64,000 bases of DNA from an uncultured Oscillospiraceae bacterium (GCA_947625815.1 CANQPU010000005.1:1-64000); one strand, 5' to 3'. Positions 1 to 7,715 are shown, numbered from the stretch's first letter. Numbers and translations: made by a program. Notes: generated by a model from the letters alone, not told the origin.

Positions 1-776
1 CCGGAGGCCACGGAGAAGTACTTCTTGCCCTGCTCGATGCACTCCTTCTTGTAGGTGCCGGCCACAGGGTGCTGGAAGCGGGTGGGATTGGTGGAGTTGC
101 CGGTGATGGAGACGTCCACGCCCTCGTGGTGCATGATGGCCACGCCCTCGCGGACGTCGTCGGCGCCGTAGCAGCGGACAGCCGCCCGCTCGCCCTTGGA
201 GTAGGGGATCTCACGGACGATCTTCAGCTCGCCGGTGTAGTAGTCAAACTGGGTCTGGACATAGGTGAAGCCGTTGATGCGGGAGATGATCTGGGCGGCG
301 TCCTTGCCAAGGCCGTTGAGGATGACGCGAAGGGGCGTCTTGCGGGCCTTGTTGGCGTTGCGGGCGATGCCGATGGCGCCCTCGGCGGCGGCGAAGGACT
401 CGTGGCCGGCCAGGAACGCGAAGCACTTGGTATCGTCCCGCAGGAGCATGGCGCCCAGGTTGCCGTGGCCCAAACCGACCTTGCGGTCGTCGGCGACGGA
501 GCCCTTGATGCAGAAGGACTGGAGGCCGATGCCGATGACCTCGGCGGCCTCGGCGGCGGACTTGACCTTGCGCTTCAGGGCAATGGCAGCGCCCACGGTG
601 TAGGCCCAGCAGGCATTCTCAAAGCAGATGGGCTGGATGCCGCGGACGATGTTGTAGGCGTCCACGCCGGCGTCGTCGCAGATCTTTTTCGCCTCCTCAA
701 GGGACGCGATACCGTTCTCGTTGAGGACGGCATTGACATTGTCTATTCTTCTCTCATAGCTTTCAAAAAGAGCCAT
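1..776 (-). CDS. GGGtGRT family protein (C-terminus outside window)
   Basis: The reading frame starts at ATG 776 behind a strong GGAGGAGG ribosome site and runs off the left edge, so about 258 residues are visible. The start reads MALFESYERRIDNVNAVLNE, which is typical of the GGGtGRT family of Firmicutes and other anaerobes. The name-giving glycine-rich motif lies near the C-terminus and is not in the window. No biochemical role is established for this family. It sits 18 bases downstream of a NifU-like scaffold gene on the same strand, a pairing common in anaerobes, so a link to iron-sulfur or sulfur metabolism is a reasonable inference only. Both genes share the promoter at 1550-1578. Confidence 0.85.
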   Translation of the reverse strand, partial: MALFESYERRIDNVNAVLNENGIASLEEAKKICDDAGVDAYNIVRGIQPICFENACWAYTVGAAIALKRKVKSAAEAAEVIGIGLQSFCIKGSVADDRKVGLGHGNLGAMLLRDDTKCFAFLAGHESFAAAEGAIGIARNANKARKTPLRVILNGLGKDAAQIISRINGFTYVQTQFDYYTGELKIVREIPYSKGERAAVRCYGADDVREGVAIMHHEGVDVSITGNSTNPTRFQHPVAGTYKKECIEQGKKYFSVAS

Positions 777-794
777 TGTTTCGTCCTCCTCCTT

Positions 795-1487
795 TTATTC
801 GTGGCGCGGGTCGATGTACTTGGCGGCATCCTTGAAGCGCCCGTAGGTGCCGGTGGCGGCCTTCATGGCCTCGTTGGCGTCCGTGCCCTTCTTGATGGCC
901 TCCATCATCTTGCCGATATGTACGAACTCATAGCCGATGATCTGGTTCTCCTCGTCCAGAGCCAGACGCGTGATATAGCCCTCGGTGAGCTCCAGGTAGC
1001 GGGGACCCTTGGCCTTGGTGGCGAAGATGGTGCCCACCTGGCCGCGAAGGCCCTTGCCCAGGTCCTCCAGAGAGGCGCCAACGGCAAGGCCGCCCTCGGA
1101 GAAAGCGGACTGGCTGCGGCCGTAGACGATCTGGAGGAACAGCTCCCGCATGGCGGTGTTGATGGCGTCGCACACAAGGTCGGTGTTCAGAGCCTCCAGG
1201 ATGGTCTTGCCGATGAGGATCTCGCCGGCCATGGCGGCGGAGTGGGTCATACCGGTGCAGCCCAGGGTCTCCACCAGGGCCTCCTCAATGATGCCGTCTT
1301 TGATGTTCAGGGTCAGCTTGCAGGCGCCCTGCTGGGGGGCGCACCAGCCAACGCCGTGGGTGAAACCGGAGATGTCCTTGATCTCCTTGGCCTGGACCCA
1401 CTTGCCCTCCTCGGGTATGGGCGCCGGGCCGTGATACGCGCCCTTGGCGACGGGGCACATTTTCTCAACTTCAGCGGAATAGATCAT
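795..1487 (-). CDS. NifU/IscU-like iron-sulfur cluster assembly scaffold protein
   Basis: A 230-residue protein starting MIYSAEVEKMCPVAKGAYHG. Cysteines lie in GVGWCAPQQGACKL, VETLGCTGMTHSAA and LVCDAINTAM, fitting the relaxed IscU-like fold of the scaffold family paired with GGGtGRT proteins in anaerobes. It is longer than classical IscU (about 130-150 residues) because of an extra C-terminal region beginning near the GRSQSAFSEGGL segment. It would act in the cytosol, holding a nascent Fe-S cluster or sulfur. It is the first gene of a two-gene operon with the GGGtGRT gene. The scaffold role is inferred from the family; its partner and acceptor are not evident from the sequence. Confidence 0.75.
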   Translation of the reverse strand: MIYSAEVEKMCPVAKGAYHGPAPIPEEGKWVQAKEIKDISGFTHGVGWCAPQQGACKLTLNIKDGIIEEALVETLGCTGMTHSAAMAGEILIGKTILEALNTDLVCDAINTAMRELFLQIVYGRSQSAFSEGGLAVGASLEDLGKGLRGQVGTIFATKAKGPRYLELTEGYITRLALDEENQIIGYEFVHIGKMMEAIKKGTDANEAMKAATGTYGRFKDAAKYIDPRHE

Positions 1488-1549
1488 GTTGAACTCCCTT
1501 CTTTATATGTTACTCGGCGGTCTCCCGCCGGAAAGGTGTACCTTATTGA

Positions 1550-1578
1550 ATTATATCAGCATGACGGCGGCCTGTCAA
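1550..1578 (-). promoter_or_regulatory. Sigma-A promoter of the NifU-like/GGGtGRT operon
   Basis: On the minus strand TTGACA (1573-1578) and TATAAT (1550-1555) are separated by exactly 17 bases, a full consensus match. The transcript leader contains a small hairpin with CGGCGG/CCGCCG arms around 1515-1530. Confidence 0.85.
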
Positions 1579-1619
1579 TTCTTAAACGAAGAGGAAAATA
1601 AAGATTTCGGCTCCGGCGG

Positions 1620-1648
1620 TTGAATTTATGCCCCCCGTAAGGTACAAT
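1620..1648 (+). promoter_or_regulatory. Promoter of the PHP-domain gene
   Basis: TTGAAT (1620-1625) and TACAAT (1643-1648) are spaced by 17 bases, about 24 bases upstream of the TTG start at 1672. It diverges from the promoter at 1550-1578. Confidence 0.6.
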
Positions 1649-1671
1649 ATGGGTAATTGAGGTGATGTGAT

Positions 1672-2505
1672 TTGATCAGTACCTTTGACCTCCACACCCA
1701 CACCGCGGCCTCCGACGGGACGGACACGCCCATGGAGCTTTTAAGGAAGGCCAGGAGCGCCGGACTTGACACCGTTGCCATCACCGACCACGACACGCTG
1801 TCCGGCGTCCGTGAGGTCCTGGGCCGCGCCCCGGAGGGGGTGAGGCTCATCCCCGGCGTGGAGCTTTCCTGCCGGGGAATGGCCGGGAAGTGCCACATCC
1901 TTGGCCTTGGCGTTGACGTGGGGAGCGCCGCCCTCAACGAGGCGTTGGATCATCTTGCCGGGCTCAGGCGCCGGAAGCTTGAAAACCGCATAGCTTTTCT
2001 GAAAGAGCAGGGCCTTGCCCTCCCGGAGAGCGGCGTCGCTGCTCTGCGCGCCATGCCCGCCGCCGGAAAGCCCCACCTCGTCGGACTCCTGGTGGAGAGC
2101 GGCCTTGTGACCAGCCGTGAGGAGGGCTATGCGCTTTTGAGGCAGTGCAAAACCGGCAGGGACAGGATAGACGCGAAAACCGCCATCCAGGCCATCCTGG
2201 CCGCCGGCGGCGTCCCCGTCTGGGCCCATCCCCGGGGCGGCGTGGACGGAGCGGTGGGGGAGCGGGAGTTCCGGGCCCTTTTGCCGGAGCTTGTCTCCTA
2301 CGGCCTCGGGGGACTTGAGTGCTTCTACTCCATGTACCCCCTGTCCCTTTGCCGGGAGCTTTCGGAAATCGCCCGGGAAAACCGCCTCCTTGTCTCCGCC
2401 GGCAGCGACTACCACGGAAAAAACAAGACCGTTCCCCTGGGGAGGCTCTGCGCCGATGAGGCGGTGCCGTCCCGTGAGGACGTGTCGGTGTTCGAAGCCC
2501 TCTGA
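1672..2505 (+). CDS. PHP-domain metal-dependent phosphoesterase (RNase AM/TrpH-like)
   Basis: A 277-residue protein with the classic PHP ligand motifs in order: DLHTHTAASDGT at the N-terminus, ITDHDTLSG near residue 40, IPGVELSC near 60, AHPRGG near 185 and GSDYHG near 245. These bind the two or three metal ions used to cleave phosphoester bonds. The nearest characterised relative is E. coli RNase AM (YciV), a 5'-3' exonuclease that also hydrolyses 3',5'-bisphosphates, so nucleotide or RNA turnover is likely. The start is a TTG, chosen because GAGGTGAT lies just upstream (1659-1666) and no ATG fits. The gene stands alone behind its own promoter. Confidence 0.88.
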   Translation: MISTFDLHTHTAASDGTDTPMELLRKARSAGLDTVAITDHDTLSGVREVLGRAPEGVRLIPGVELSCRGMAGKCHILGLGVDVGSAALNEALDHLAGLRRRKLENRIAFLKEQGLALPESGVAALRAMPAAGKPHLVGLLVESGLVTSREEGYALLRQCKTGRDRIDAKTAIQAILAAGGVPVWAHPRGGVDGAVGEREFRALLPELVSYGLGGLECFYSMYPLSLCRELSEIARENRLLVSAGSDYHGKNKTVPLGRLCADEAVPSREDVSVFEAL

Positions 2506-2609
2506 CCCCCAAATTCTCGCGTTTCGGGAGTTATTCCCGGTCCCAATGGTGGTATTCTCTCTGACGCGATAGTAGAATGAGGGCACAAACACAAAGGAGG
2601 TAGAACACC

Positions 2610-3893
2610 ATGGAAAAGAAAACAATCGGAAAATTCATAGCCGCCCTTCGAAAGGCCAACGGCATGACCCAAAGGGGGCTGGGCGAAAAGCTGTATGTCT
2701 CGGATAAGACCGTCAGCCGCTGGGAGCGGGACGAGTGTACGCCGGAGCTCTCCCTGATTCCGGCCCTGGCGGAGATCTTCGGCATCACCACCGACGAGCT
2801 TCTGCGGGGGGAGCGGGACAACCCGGAGAGGGACCTGCCCGATCCCGAGGAGGCGAGCGCCCGCCAGAGGGCCAAAAGCGACAGGCAGTTTAAGCTCATG
2901 CTGGATAGAAATATGCGGAAATTCCACAACCTTACCTTTATATCCGTCGGGATCACCGTTTTGGGCCTCATCGCGGCGATGGCGGTCAACTTGGGCTTTT
3001 CCAAGGGCCTCTTCGCCTTCGGCATTGCCTGCGCCTTTTGCCTTGTAAGTGAGATCTGCGAGCTCATCTTCGCAGTGAACACCCGGATCGCGCGGGACGA
3101 GGACGATGGGGCGTATTCAGACCTTATCCGCCGTGTAAACTTCGGGACCGTAAAGACCGCCGTGGGCGTCTCCTTCGGAAATCTGGCGCTGGTCGCCTTC
3201 TGCCTGCCCCTTGTCACCGTCATCAACGGGGCGAATTTCGGCATGGTGTTCGACGCATGGCTTGTCCGGGGCGCGGTTTTTGCCCTCATTGCCCTGCTTG
3301 TGGGCTACAATCTCTACGTGCTCTTTATTCAAAGGGCCTTAGCCAAACGCGGATGGCTGGAGGAAACAGCGGGGTATCAGAGAAGGCTTTTGGCCAAGTG
3401 CCTTCTCATTTCCGGGAGCGTTTTCCTTATCATCGTTTTGGCCTTTAACAACATCACAAATTCTATCCTCGGCCGCCCGAAGCTCGTCACCTTCGAATTT
3501 GACAGCTGGGAGGAATTCAAAATCTATGTGGAGGCCGACTACGACGAGTGGTATCAGAACAAGTACGGCGGCAGCCAGAGCGCGCCTGTTTCCGAAGGCC
3601 CCGACGGAGAAGTGGAAGAGGAGCCCTACTATCCCCAAAAGATTTACGAGGAATACAGGAATGATGCCGGGGATCTCATTTTTTCCTACTACTATAATCC
3701 AAATCTCTACGAGTCCGTGGAATTTTATGAGACAAAAGACGGACAAATCGAAATGATTAAGGTGCGGTTTTTTGACGACCACACGGGCATCCAGCTGGCT
3801 GTGCCGCTGCTTGTGCTTCTGACGACTCTGGATGTCCTCATCACCGCCGCCGTCTACCTCATAAAACTTCGAAAATATAATAACGCCATTTAG
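2610..3893 (+). CDS. XRE-family regulator with C-terminal membrane region
   Basis: A 427-residue protein. Residues 1-65 form a Cro/CI-type helix-turn-helix (ALRKANGMTQRGLGEKLYVS, DKTVSRWER). A charged stretch to about residue 100 leads into several hydrophobic segments (near 110-150, 190-250, 270-290 and a last one near 390-410), so the DNA-binding domain is tethered to the membrane. Between the last two helices is an acidic, probably extracytoplasmic domain (about 295-385) rich in Tyr, Glu and Asp. Such HTH-plus-membrane proteins are common in gut Clostridia and their signals are mostly unknown. The ribosome site is AAAGGAGG before ATG 2610. It is not obviously in an operon with the genes from 4063. 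Confidence 0.8.
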   Translation: MEKKTIGKFIAALRKANGMTQRGLGEKLYVSDKTVSRWERDECTPELSLIPALAEIFGITTDELLRGERDNPERDLPDPEEASARQRAKSDRQFKLMLDRNMRKFHNLTFISVGITVLGLIAAMAVNLGFSKGLFAFGIACAFCLVSEICELIFAVNTRIARDEDDGAYSDLIRRVNFGTVKTAVGVSFGNLALVAFCLPLVTVINGANFGMVFDAWLVRGAVFALIALLVGYNLYVLFIQRALAKRGWLEETAGYQRRLLAKCLLISGSVFLIIVLAFNNITNSILGRPKLVTFEFDSWEEFKIYVEADYDEWYQNKYGGSQSAPVSEGPDGEVEEEPYYPQKIYEEYRNDAGDLIFSYYYNPNLYESVEFYETKDGQIEMIKVRFFDDHTGIQLAVPLLVLLTTLDVLITAAVYLIKLRKYNNAI

Positions 3894-3990
3894 TCGGAAA
3901 CATCAAACCGCCCTTCAGATCGCTCTATGCACTTTCCAATGCCAACGCTTCGCCGCTCATCAGCTCCTCAGATTTTTTTGAGCAGGCTAC

Positions 3991-4019
3991 TTGACAAGTA
4001 AACTTGGCAATGATATATT
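3991..4019 (+). promoter_or_regulatory. Promoter of the small-membrane-protein/XRE operon
   Basis: TTGACA (3991-3996) and TATATT (4014-4019) are spaced by 17 bases. The -35 box lies within the first operator palindrome and the second palindrome begins just downstream of the -10 box. Confidence 0.75.
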
Positions 4020-4043
4020 TAACTTGCCAAGCAAACTTGGCAA
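3991..4043 (+). promoter_or_regulatory. Two tandem 20-bp palindromic operators
   Basis: Two copies of the palindrome TTGNCAAG-NAAA-CTTGGCAA occur at 3991-4010 and 4024-4043. The second copy is perfect (TTGCCAAG, CAAA, CTTGGCAA); the first has one mismatch because the left arm doubles as the -35 box. Their starts are 33 bases apart, about three helical turns, so two dimers could bind the same face of the DNA and block the promoter. The likely binder is the XRE protein at 4751 in the same operon; this is inference. Confidence 0.75.
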
Positions 4044-4062
4044 ATCTTTGGGAGGTGTTCGC

Positions 4063-4392
4063 ATGGAGAGAGACGAGATCCTGGAAAAAAGCAGAAAGGA
4101 AAATCGCGGCGGGGACGAGCGGGAGGCCCAAGTCACCGCGAAGGCGTGGCGTCTGGGCGCGGCGGTGGGAATTCTCATATGCGGGATCTGCATGTCAGTT
4201 TTTGAGCTTGTGTTCAATGAACCCATGAAATACACGGCCGACAACATGATGTTCTATTTCGGCATGATCGCCACCGTCTATACCTACAAGGCGGTGAAGA
4301 TGAGAGCGCGGCTTGACATCATCTTCGCGGCTGTTTTCTGGGCGTTTTTCGGGTGCTTCACGGCAATTTTTGTTGTGACCTTGTTAGGTTGA
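4063..4392 (+). CDS. Small membrane protein, DUF6442-like
   Basis: A 109-residue protein starting MERDEILEKSRKENRGGDER, a charged amphipathic N-terminus followed by three hydrophobic segments (about residues 28-48, 60-75 and 85-107). It resembles DUF6442-type proteins, which often sit beside small XRE regulators in Firmicutes; no function is known. The frame stays open upstream to 3991 but that stretch is the promoter and operator, and the ribosome site GGGAGGTG at 4050-4057 fixes ATG 4063. The next gene encodes a diverged copy with the same start pattern (MEKKEILERSK), so the two look like a tandem duplication. Confidence 0.75.
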   Translation: MERDEILEKSRKENRGGDEREAQVTAKAWRLGAAVGILICGICMSVFELVFNEPMKYTADNMMFYFGMIATVYTYKAVKMRARLDIIFAAVFWAFFGCFTAIFVVTLLG

Positions 4393-4405
4393 ATGGAGGG
4401 GAACT

Positions 4406-4726
4406 ATGGAGAAAAAAGAAATTCTTGAAAGAAGCAAGGGTGAATATAAGAACAGCGACCCATACAGCGCGGACTTGAGAAAAACATACCTGCACAGAGG
4501 GATGGCGGTAGTTCTGATCCTGTCGTTTGTGTTCTTTGTAACGGAGATTTTTGTCAAAAAGAATCTGAATCTCGGTTTTTTGGCGATAAACTTCGTGAGC
4601 TCAGCGGCGCTGAATTGGGCCGAGTATAAGCTGCACCCCCAAAAATCGCGCCTTGTCATCGCGGTCATCGCCTCGTTTGCGGTGGTGATCGCGGCTGTGG
4701 GATATATCATCTCTCTTTTTATCTGA
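4406..4726 (+). CDS. Small membrane protein, second DUF6442-like copy
   Basis: A 106-residue protein starting MEKKEILERSKGEYKNSDPY. The EILERSKxEY opening matches EILEKSRKEN of the gene just upstream; about three hydrophobic segments follow (residues 34-50, 55-72 and 85-105). It follows after 13 bases with the ribosome site GGAGGGGAAC and precedes the XRE gene by 24 bases, so all three are probably cotranscribed. Its function is unknown. The two copies could form a heteromeric membrane complex sensed or regulated through the small XRE protein, but that is speculation. Confidence 0.75.
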   Translation: MEKKEILERSKGEYKNSDPYSADLRKTYLHRGMAVVLILSFVFFVTEIFVKKNLNLGFLAINFVSSAALNWAEYKLHPQKSRLVIAVIASFAVVIAAVGYIISLFI

Positions 4727-4750
4727 GCTTGAGGCATACGGAGAGAAGCT

Positions 4751-4957
4751 ATGGACGACAGACTGATCTTAAAAAACCGACTGAAGGAGGCCCGGGCGGA
4801 GCAGGGGCTTTCCCAGCAGCAGCTGGCGGATATGGTGGGCGTGTCCCGCAATACCATAAGCTCCATCGAGACAGGGCAATTCAACCCCACGGCGAAGCTG
4901 GCGCTGATACTGTGCATAGCCCTGGATAAGAAATTTGAGGAGCTCTTTTTCTTCTAA
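4751..4957 (+). CDS. Small XRE-family transcriptional regulator
   Basis: A 68-residue protein that is essentially one Cro/CI helix-turn-helix: LKEARAEQGLSQQQLADMVG, VSRNTISSIE and a FFF C-terminus. Stand-alone regulators of this YgzD type bind as dimers to short palindromes. It is the last gene of an operon with two small membrane proteins; the tandem palindromes at 3991-4043 over the shared promoter are the obvious candidate target, which would make it an autorepressor. No ligand domain is present, so any signal must come from a partner. Confidence 0.85.
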   Translation: MDDRLILKNRLKEARAEQGLSQQQLADMVGVSRNTISSIETGQFNPTAKLALILCIALDKKFEELFFF

Positions 4958-4968
4958 TAAGAAAGCAC

Positions 4969-4999
4969 AAAAACCCCGCCTCTTTCAAGGAGGCGGGGT
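4969..4999 (-). terminator. Terminator of the M48 protease gene
   Basis: A 9-bp GC stem (4974-4982 with 4990-4998) and a 7-base loop is followed on the minus strand by TTTTTG. The plus strand lacks a U run, so it mainly serves the minus-strand genes. Confidence 0.75.
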
Positions 5000-5016
5000 A
5001 AAAATATATCTGCGCT

Positions 5017-6231
5017 TCACAGCGTCCGCTCAATGGCCGCGATACGCTGGCTCAAGGTGGGGTGGGAGTAGTAGAGCTTTACCAGCAGGGGGGAGGGGGC
5101 CAGGTCGGAGAGGCTGTCGCGGCTCAGCTTCTTGAGGGCGGTGACCAGGTCCTTTCCGTACCCCTCCTTCACCGCGTGGGCGTCGGCCCTGTACTCGGCG
5201 CGGCGCGTGAGGGCGTTGGACATCAGGGAGAAGAGAGGCATGATGAGCGGCAGCTCGATGAGCGAGGCAAGCACATAGGCAAAGCCGTAATTCACCCCCG
5301 CGAAGCCGAAGTCCGGGTAGATGGCCCCGGTCCGCACCGTCAGCCAGATGGCCAGGACTATAAACACCATCTGCAAAATGCTGATGGGGGCGTTTTTCAG
5401 GGTATCCTTATGGAGCCCGTGGCCCAGCTCGTGGGCAAAGACCGCCACGATCTCGTCGGGGGTCATGGTTTCGATGAGGGTGTCGTAGAGGACGATGGTT
5501 TTCGTCTTCCCGAGGCCGGAGAAATAGGCGTTGGCCCGGGAATCCCGCTTGGAGCCGTCCATGACCTGGATCTCCCTGACCGTGTAGCCGTTTTTTGTAA
5601 GTAAGTCCGTCAGCTTTTCCCGCAGCTCCCCGTCAGCCAGGGGCGTGAATTTGTTGTAGATCTTCGAAAGGAACGGATAGAGCGCCGACACCCCCAGCAG
5701 AATGACCGCCATGATGCCGGAGAAGAGCAGCAGCGTCCAGTCCCCCAGGGCCTCGTAGATGAGGATAAAGAGGCACACCAGTCCCAGGGAGAGGACGACG
5801 GAGATGAGGTAGGACTTCACCTGGTCCACAAGGAAGGTCTTCACAGTGCGCTTATTGAAGCCGTATTTTTCATCGATGACCATGGAGCTTATGTAGCCGG
5901 AAACGGCCCCCGTCAGAGCGTCCAGGGTCAGCACGAAGAGCAGGACCTCAATGGCCGCCAGGTACACATTCCCCGAGGGCGCGATCTTCGGAAAGACGTC
6001 AAGGCCCAAAAGCGCGAAATAGAGGACAAAGCCCACCACCGTATTCACCAGATCCATGGCGCAGGTCTCCCCGTGGTAGGAAAGCCAGGTTTTGTACTTC
6101 TCCTCGTCGTACACGTCCCGGACGTTTTCCGGCACCGGGTTGTCCTTGGATCTCCAATCGAGAAACGACAGGAGAAGCTGATAGAGGAACGTCACGGCAA
6201 AGACCGCAAGACCCAAAACTTTGAAATCCAT
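5017..6231 (-). CDS. M48-family membrane metalloprotease (Ste24/CAAX protease-like)
   Basis: A 404-residue membrane protease. The zinc motif HELGH lies at residues 267-271, preceded by IVAVFA and followed by GLHKD, with the third ligand expected in the EYRADAHAV segment near residue 350. Hydrophobic segments occur at the N-terminus (FKVLGLAVFAVTFLYQLLL), near 60-100, 140-180, 300-330 and 345. Length and motif order match bacterial homologues of yeast Ste24 (CAAX prenyl protease 1). Bacteria do not usually make CAAX proteins, so the likely role is membrane-protein quality control. It lies 13 bases downstream of the HAAS-DUF4097 gene and may be the third gene of that PadR-controlled operon. Confidence 0.87.
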   Translation of the reverse strand: MDFKVLGLAVFAVTFLYQLLLSFLDWRSKDNPVPENVRDVYDEEKYKTWLSYHGETCAMDLVNTVVGFVLYFALLGLDVFPKIAPSGNVYLAAIEVLLFVLTLDALTGAVSGYISSMVIDEKYGFNKRTVKTFLVDQVKSYLISVVLSLGLVCLFILIYEALGDWTLLLFSGIMAVILLGVSALYPFLSKIYNKFTPLADGELREKLTDLLTKNGYTVREIQVMDGSKRDSRANAYFSGLGKTKTIVLYDTLIETMTPDEIVAVFAHELGHGLHKDTLKNAPISILQMVFIVLAIWLTVRTGAIYPDFGFAGVNYGFAYVLASLIELPLIMPLFSLMSNALTRRAEYRADAHAVKEGYGKDLVTALKKLSRDSLSDLAPSPLLVKLYYSHPTLSQRIAAIERTL

Positions 6232-6244
6232 AAATTACACTCCC

Positions 6245-7327
6245 TTAATGAAAGTCAACGGAAATATCCCCGGACATGGTCTTGACCCGCACCATGTTGG
6301 GGCCCTCGAACGCCTGACCCGAGACGCTGGCGTCACCGGAATTGGTCCTGGTGACCACTGTGTAGAGGCTGTCGGACCCGGGAAGCTCCAGCTCCACGTC
6401 GCCGCTGACGGAGTCAACGCCCACGCGCTCGCAGGGGACGGAGAGGTCCAGGGTGATCTCCCCGCTGACGCTTCCGGCGGTGAGGCGCTTGGTCGCCGCG
6501 ATGTTCTCAGCGTCGGTGTCGCCGCTGACGGTCTTCAGGCTCAGAGCGGCGGTGTTGAGCCCCTCAATGTCGATCTCCCCGGAGACAGTGGAGACGCCGA
6601 TCTCCGGGGCGGAGACGTCGGTGAAGTCCACGCTGCCGGAGACGGTGATGACGCTGAGCTTTCCCGCCGTCTCCGTGTTCGCCAGGGTCACGTCCCCGGA
6701 GGCCAGCTTTACAAAGAGCTCCGCAGGGGAGATGTTGCGGCATTCCACGTCCCCGGAGGCAGAGTTGACGCTGACGGAGGGGGCGGCGCCGGCGGGGAGC
6801 AGGAGCTTCAGGTTCAGCTCGTTGGAAAAGGCGCCGTTGAAATTGGGGATGGGCACGGTAAATTCCTTGCCGCAGAGGATCAGCGTGAGGGACTTGCCCC
6901 ACTGGCCGTTTTTGACGCGCCGGACGGTGAGAGTGCCCTCACCGGTGATGTCGTAGCGCCACATCTCCGTGGCGGTGTACTCGATGTGGATGTCCGAATC
7001 GGGGGAGGGAAGGACGCTGATGTGGCCGGAGGTGTCCAGAACGTCGATCCTGGTCACGTCGCCGGGGGAGAAGACCCGCTTTACCTTTCCCGGACGCACG
7101 CTCTCCCCGGCGGCCGCGCCGTCCTCGCCCCGCCAGGTGCTCTTCAGCTCCCCGACGATGTCGTCTATGCTGCCCATGGCGGCCACGGCCTCCTCCTCGG
7201 TCATGCCCTCCTCCATCCGGTCGTCGATGGCCTCGGAGTAGAAATTCACCGTCTTTTGTATCTCGTCCGCGTCTGACTGGAAGCGCAGGCCCTCGCAGAG
7301 CTTGTCTAAAAATTCAGCTTTTGTCAT
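6245..7327 (-). CDS. HAAS (DUF1700) domain fused to DUF4097 beta-strand repeat domain
   Basis: A 360-residue protein with two parts. Residues 1-65 form a HAAS/DUF1700 domain (MTKAEFLDKLCEGL, YSEAIDDRMEEGMTEEEAV, MGSIDDIVGEL), which partners PadR regulators. From about residue 90 to the end there are repeating beta strands each centred on a Ser-Gly-Asp/Glu turn (NSASGDVEC, KLASGDVTL, STVSGEIDI, SVSGDVELE, KTMSGDISV), the DUF4097 pattern of a right-handed beta solenoid. No transmembrane helix is obvious between the parts, unlike the islet version at 21482-23040 where the two domains are separate genes. It overlaps the PadR gene by 14 bases. PadR/HAAS modules often respond to envelope stress. 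Confidence 0.85.
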   Translation of the reverse strand: MTKAEFLDKLCEGLRFQSDADEIQKTVNFYSEAIDDRMEEGMTEEEAVAAMGSIDDIVGELKSTWRGEDGAAAGESVRPGKVKRVFSPGDVTRIDVLDTSGHISVLPSPDSDIHIEYTATEMWRYDITGEGTLTVRRVKNGQWGKSLTLILCGKEFTVPIPNFNGAFSNELNLKLLLPAGAAPSVSVNSASGDVECRNISPAELFVKLASGDVTLANTETAGKLSVITVSGSVDFTDVSAPEIGVSTVSGEIDIEGLNTAALSLKTVSGDTDAENIAATKRLTAGSVSGEITLDLSVPCERVGVDSVSGDVELELPGSDSLYTVVTRTNSGDASVSGQAFEGPNMVRVKTMSGDISVDFH

Positions 7328-7637
7328 TTTTCTGATCCCCCTTAATATAATCGTATGCGCGCTTGATCTCCTCCCACTCCGTAAGGAACGCGCCGATGCG
7401 CGCGACCCCCACCGGCGTGATGGAGTAGTATTTCCGAAGCCGCCCGCTGTGCTCCCGGCTCGTCACCGTCAGAGCCCCCGCCGACTCCAGCCGCTTCAAG
7501 ATGGGGTAGAGTGTGGATTCGCTCATCGCCACAAAGGGTGAGATGTCCTTGATGATCTGATACCCGTAGGACTCCCCATCCTTCAGGGCCTTCAGCACGC
7601 ACACCTCCAGGATCCCCCGGCGAAGCTGTGTGTCCAT
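7314..7637 (-). CDS. PadR-family transcriptional regulator
   Basis: A 107-residue winged-helix protein with the signatures LRRGILEVCVLKALKDG, SYGYQIIKDI, SESTLYPILKRLES and SGRLRKYYSIT. The single-domain size is typical of PadR-s1 regulators, dimeric repressors of neighbouring membrane genes. It is the first gene of the operon with the HAAS-DUF4097 and M48 genes, and presumably represses its own promoter at 7661-7689. A close paralogue is found at 21169 in the tRNA-Pro islet (about half the residues identical by eye). The start at ATG 7637 follows the ribosome site CAGGAGGTG. Confidence 0.92.
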   Translation of the reverse strand: MDTQLRRGILEVCVLKALKDGESYGYQIIKDISPFVAMSESTLYPILKRLESAGALTVTSREHSGRLRKYYSITPVGVARIGAFLTEWEEIKRAYDYIKGDQKNDKS

Positions 7638-7660
7638 GAAAACACCTCCTGACGCATAAT

Positions 7661-7689
7661 ACTATACACCACATAGCATATCGTGTCAA
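7661..7689 (-). promoter_or_regulatory. Promoter and probable PadR operator
   Basis: On the minus strand TTGACA (7684-7689) and TATAGT (7661-7666) are spaced by 17 bases. An inverted CTAT/ATAG pair with a 7-base centre spans the -10 box and the spacer and could be part of a PadR site. Confidence 0.75.
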
Positions 7690-7715
7690 GAGGTATTTTG
7701 AAAAAAACCGTCCGC

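Noticed and set aside
69..1601. Long plus-strand open frame of about 510 codons
   Set aside because: It is antisense to the GGGtGRT and NifU-like genes, rich in Gly/Ala/Val/Asp shadow residues, and crosses the minus-strand promoter.
3991..4062. N-terminal extension of the first DUF6442-like protein
   Set aside because: The stretch is the promoter and operator; its peptide just reflects the repeated palindrome, and a proper ribosome site marks ATG 4063.
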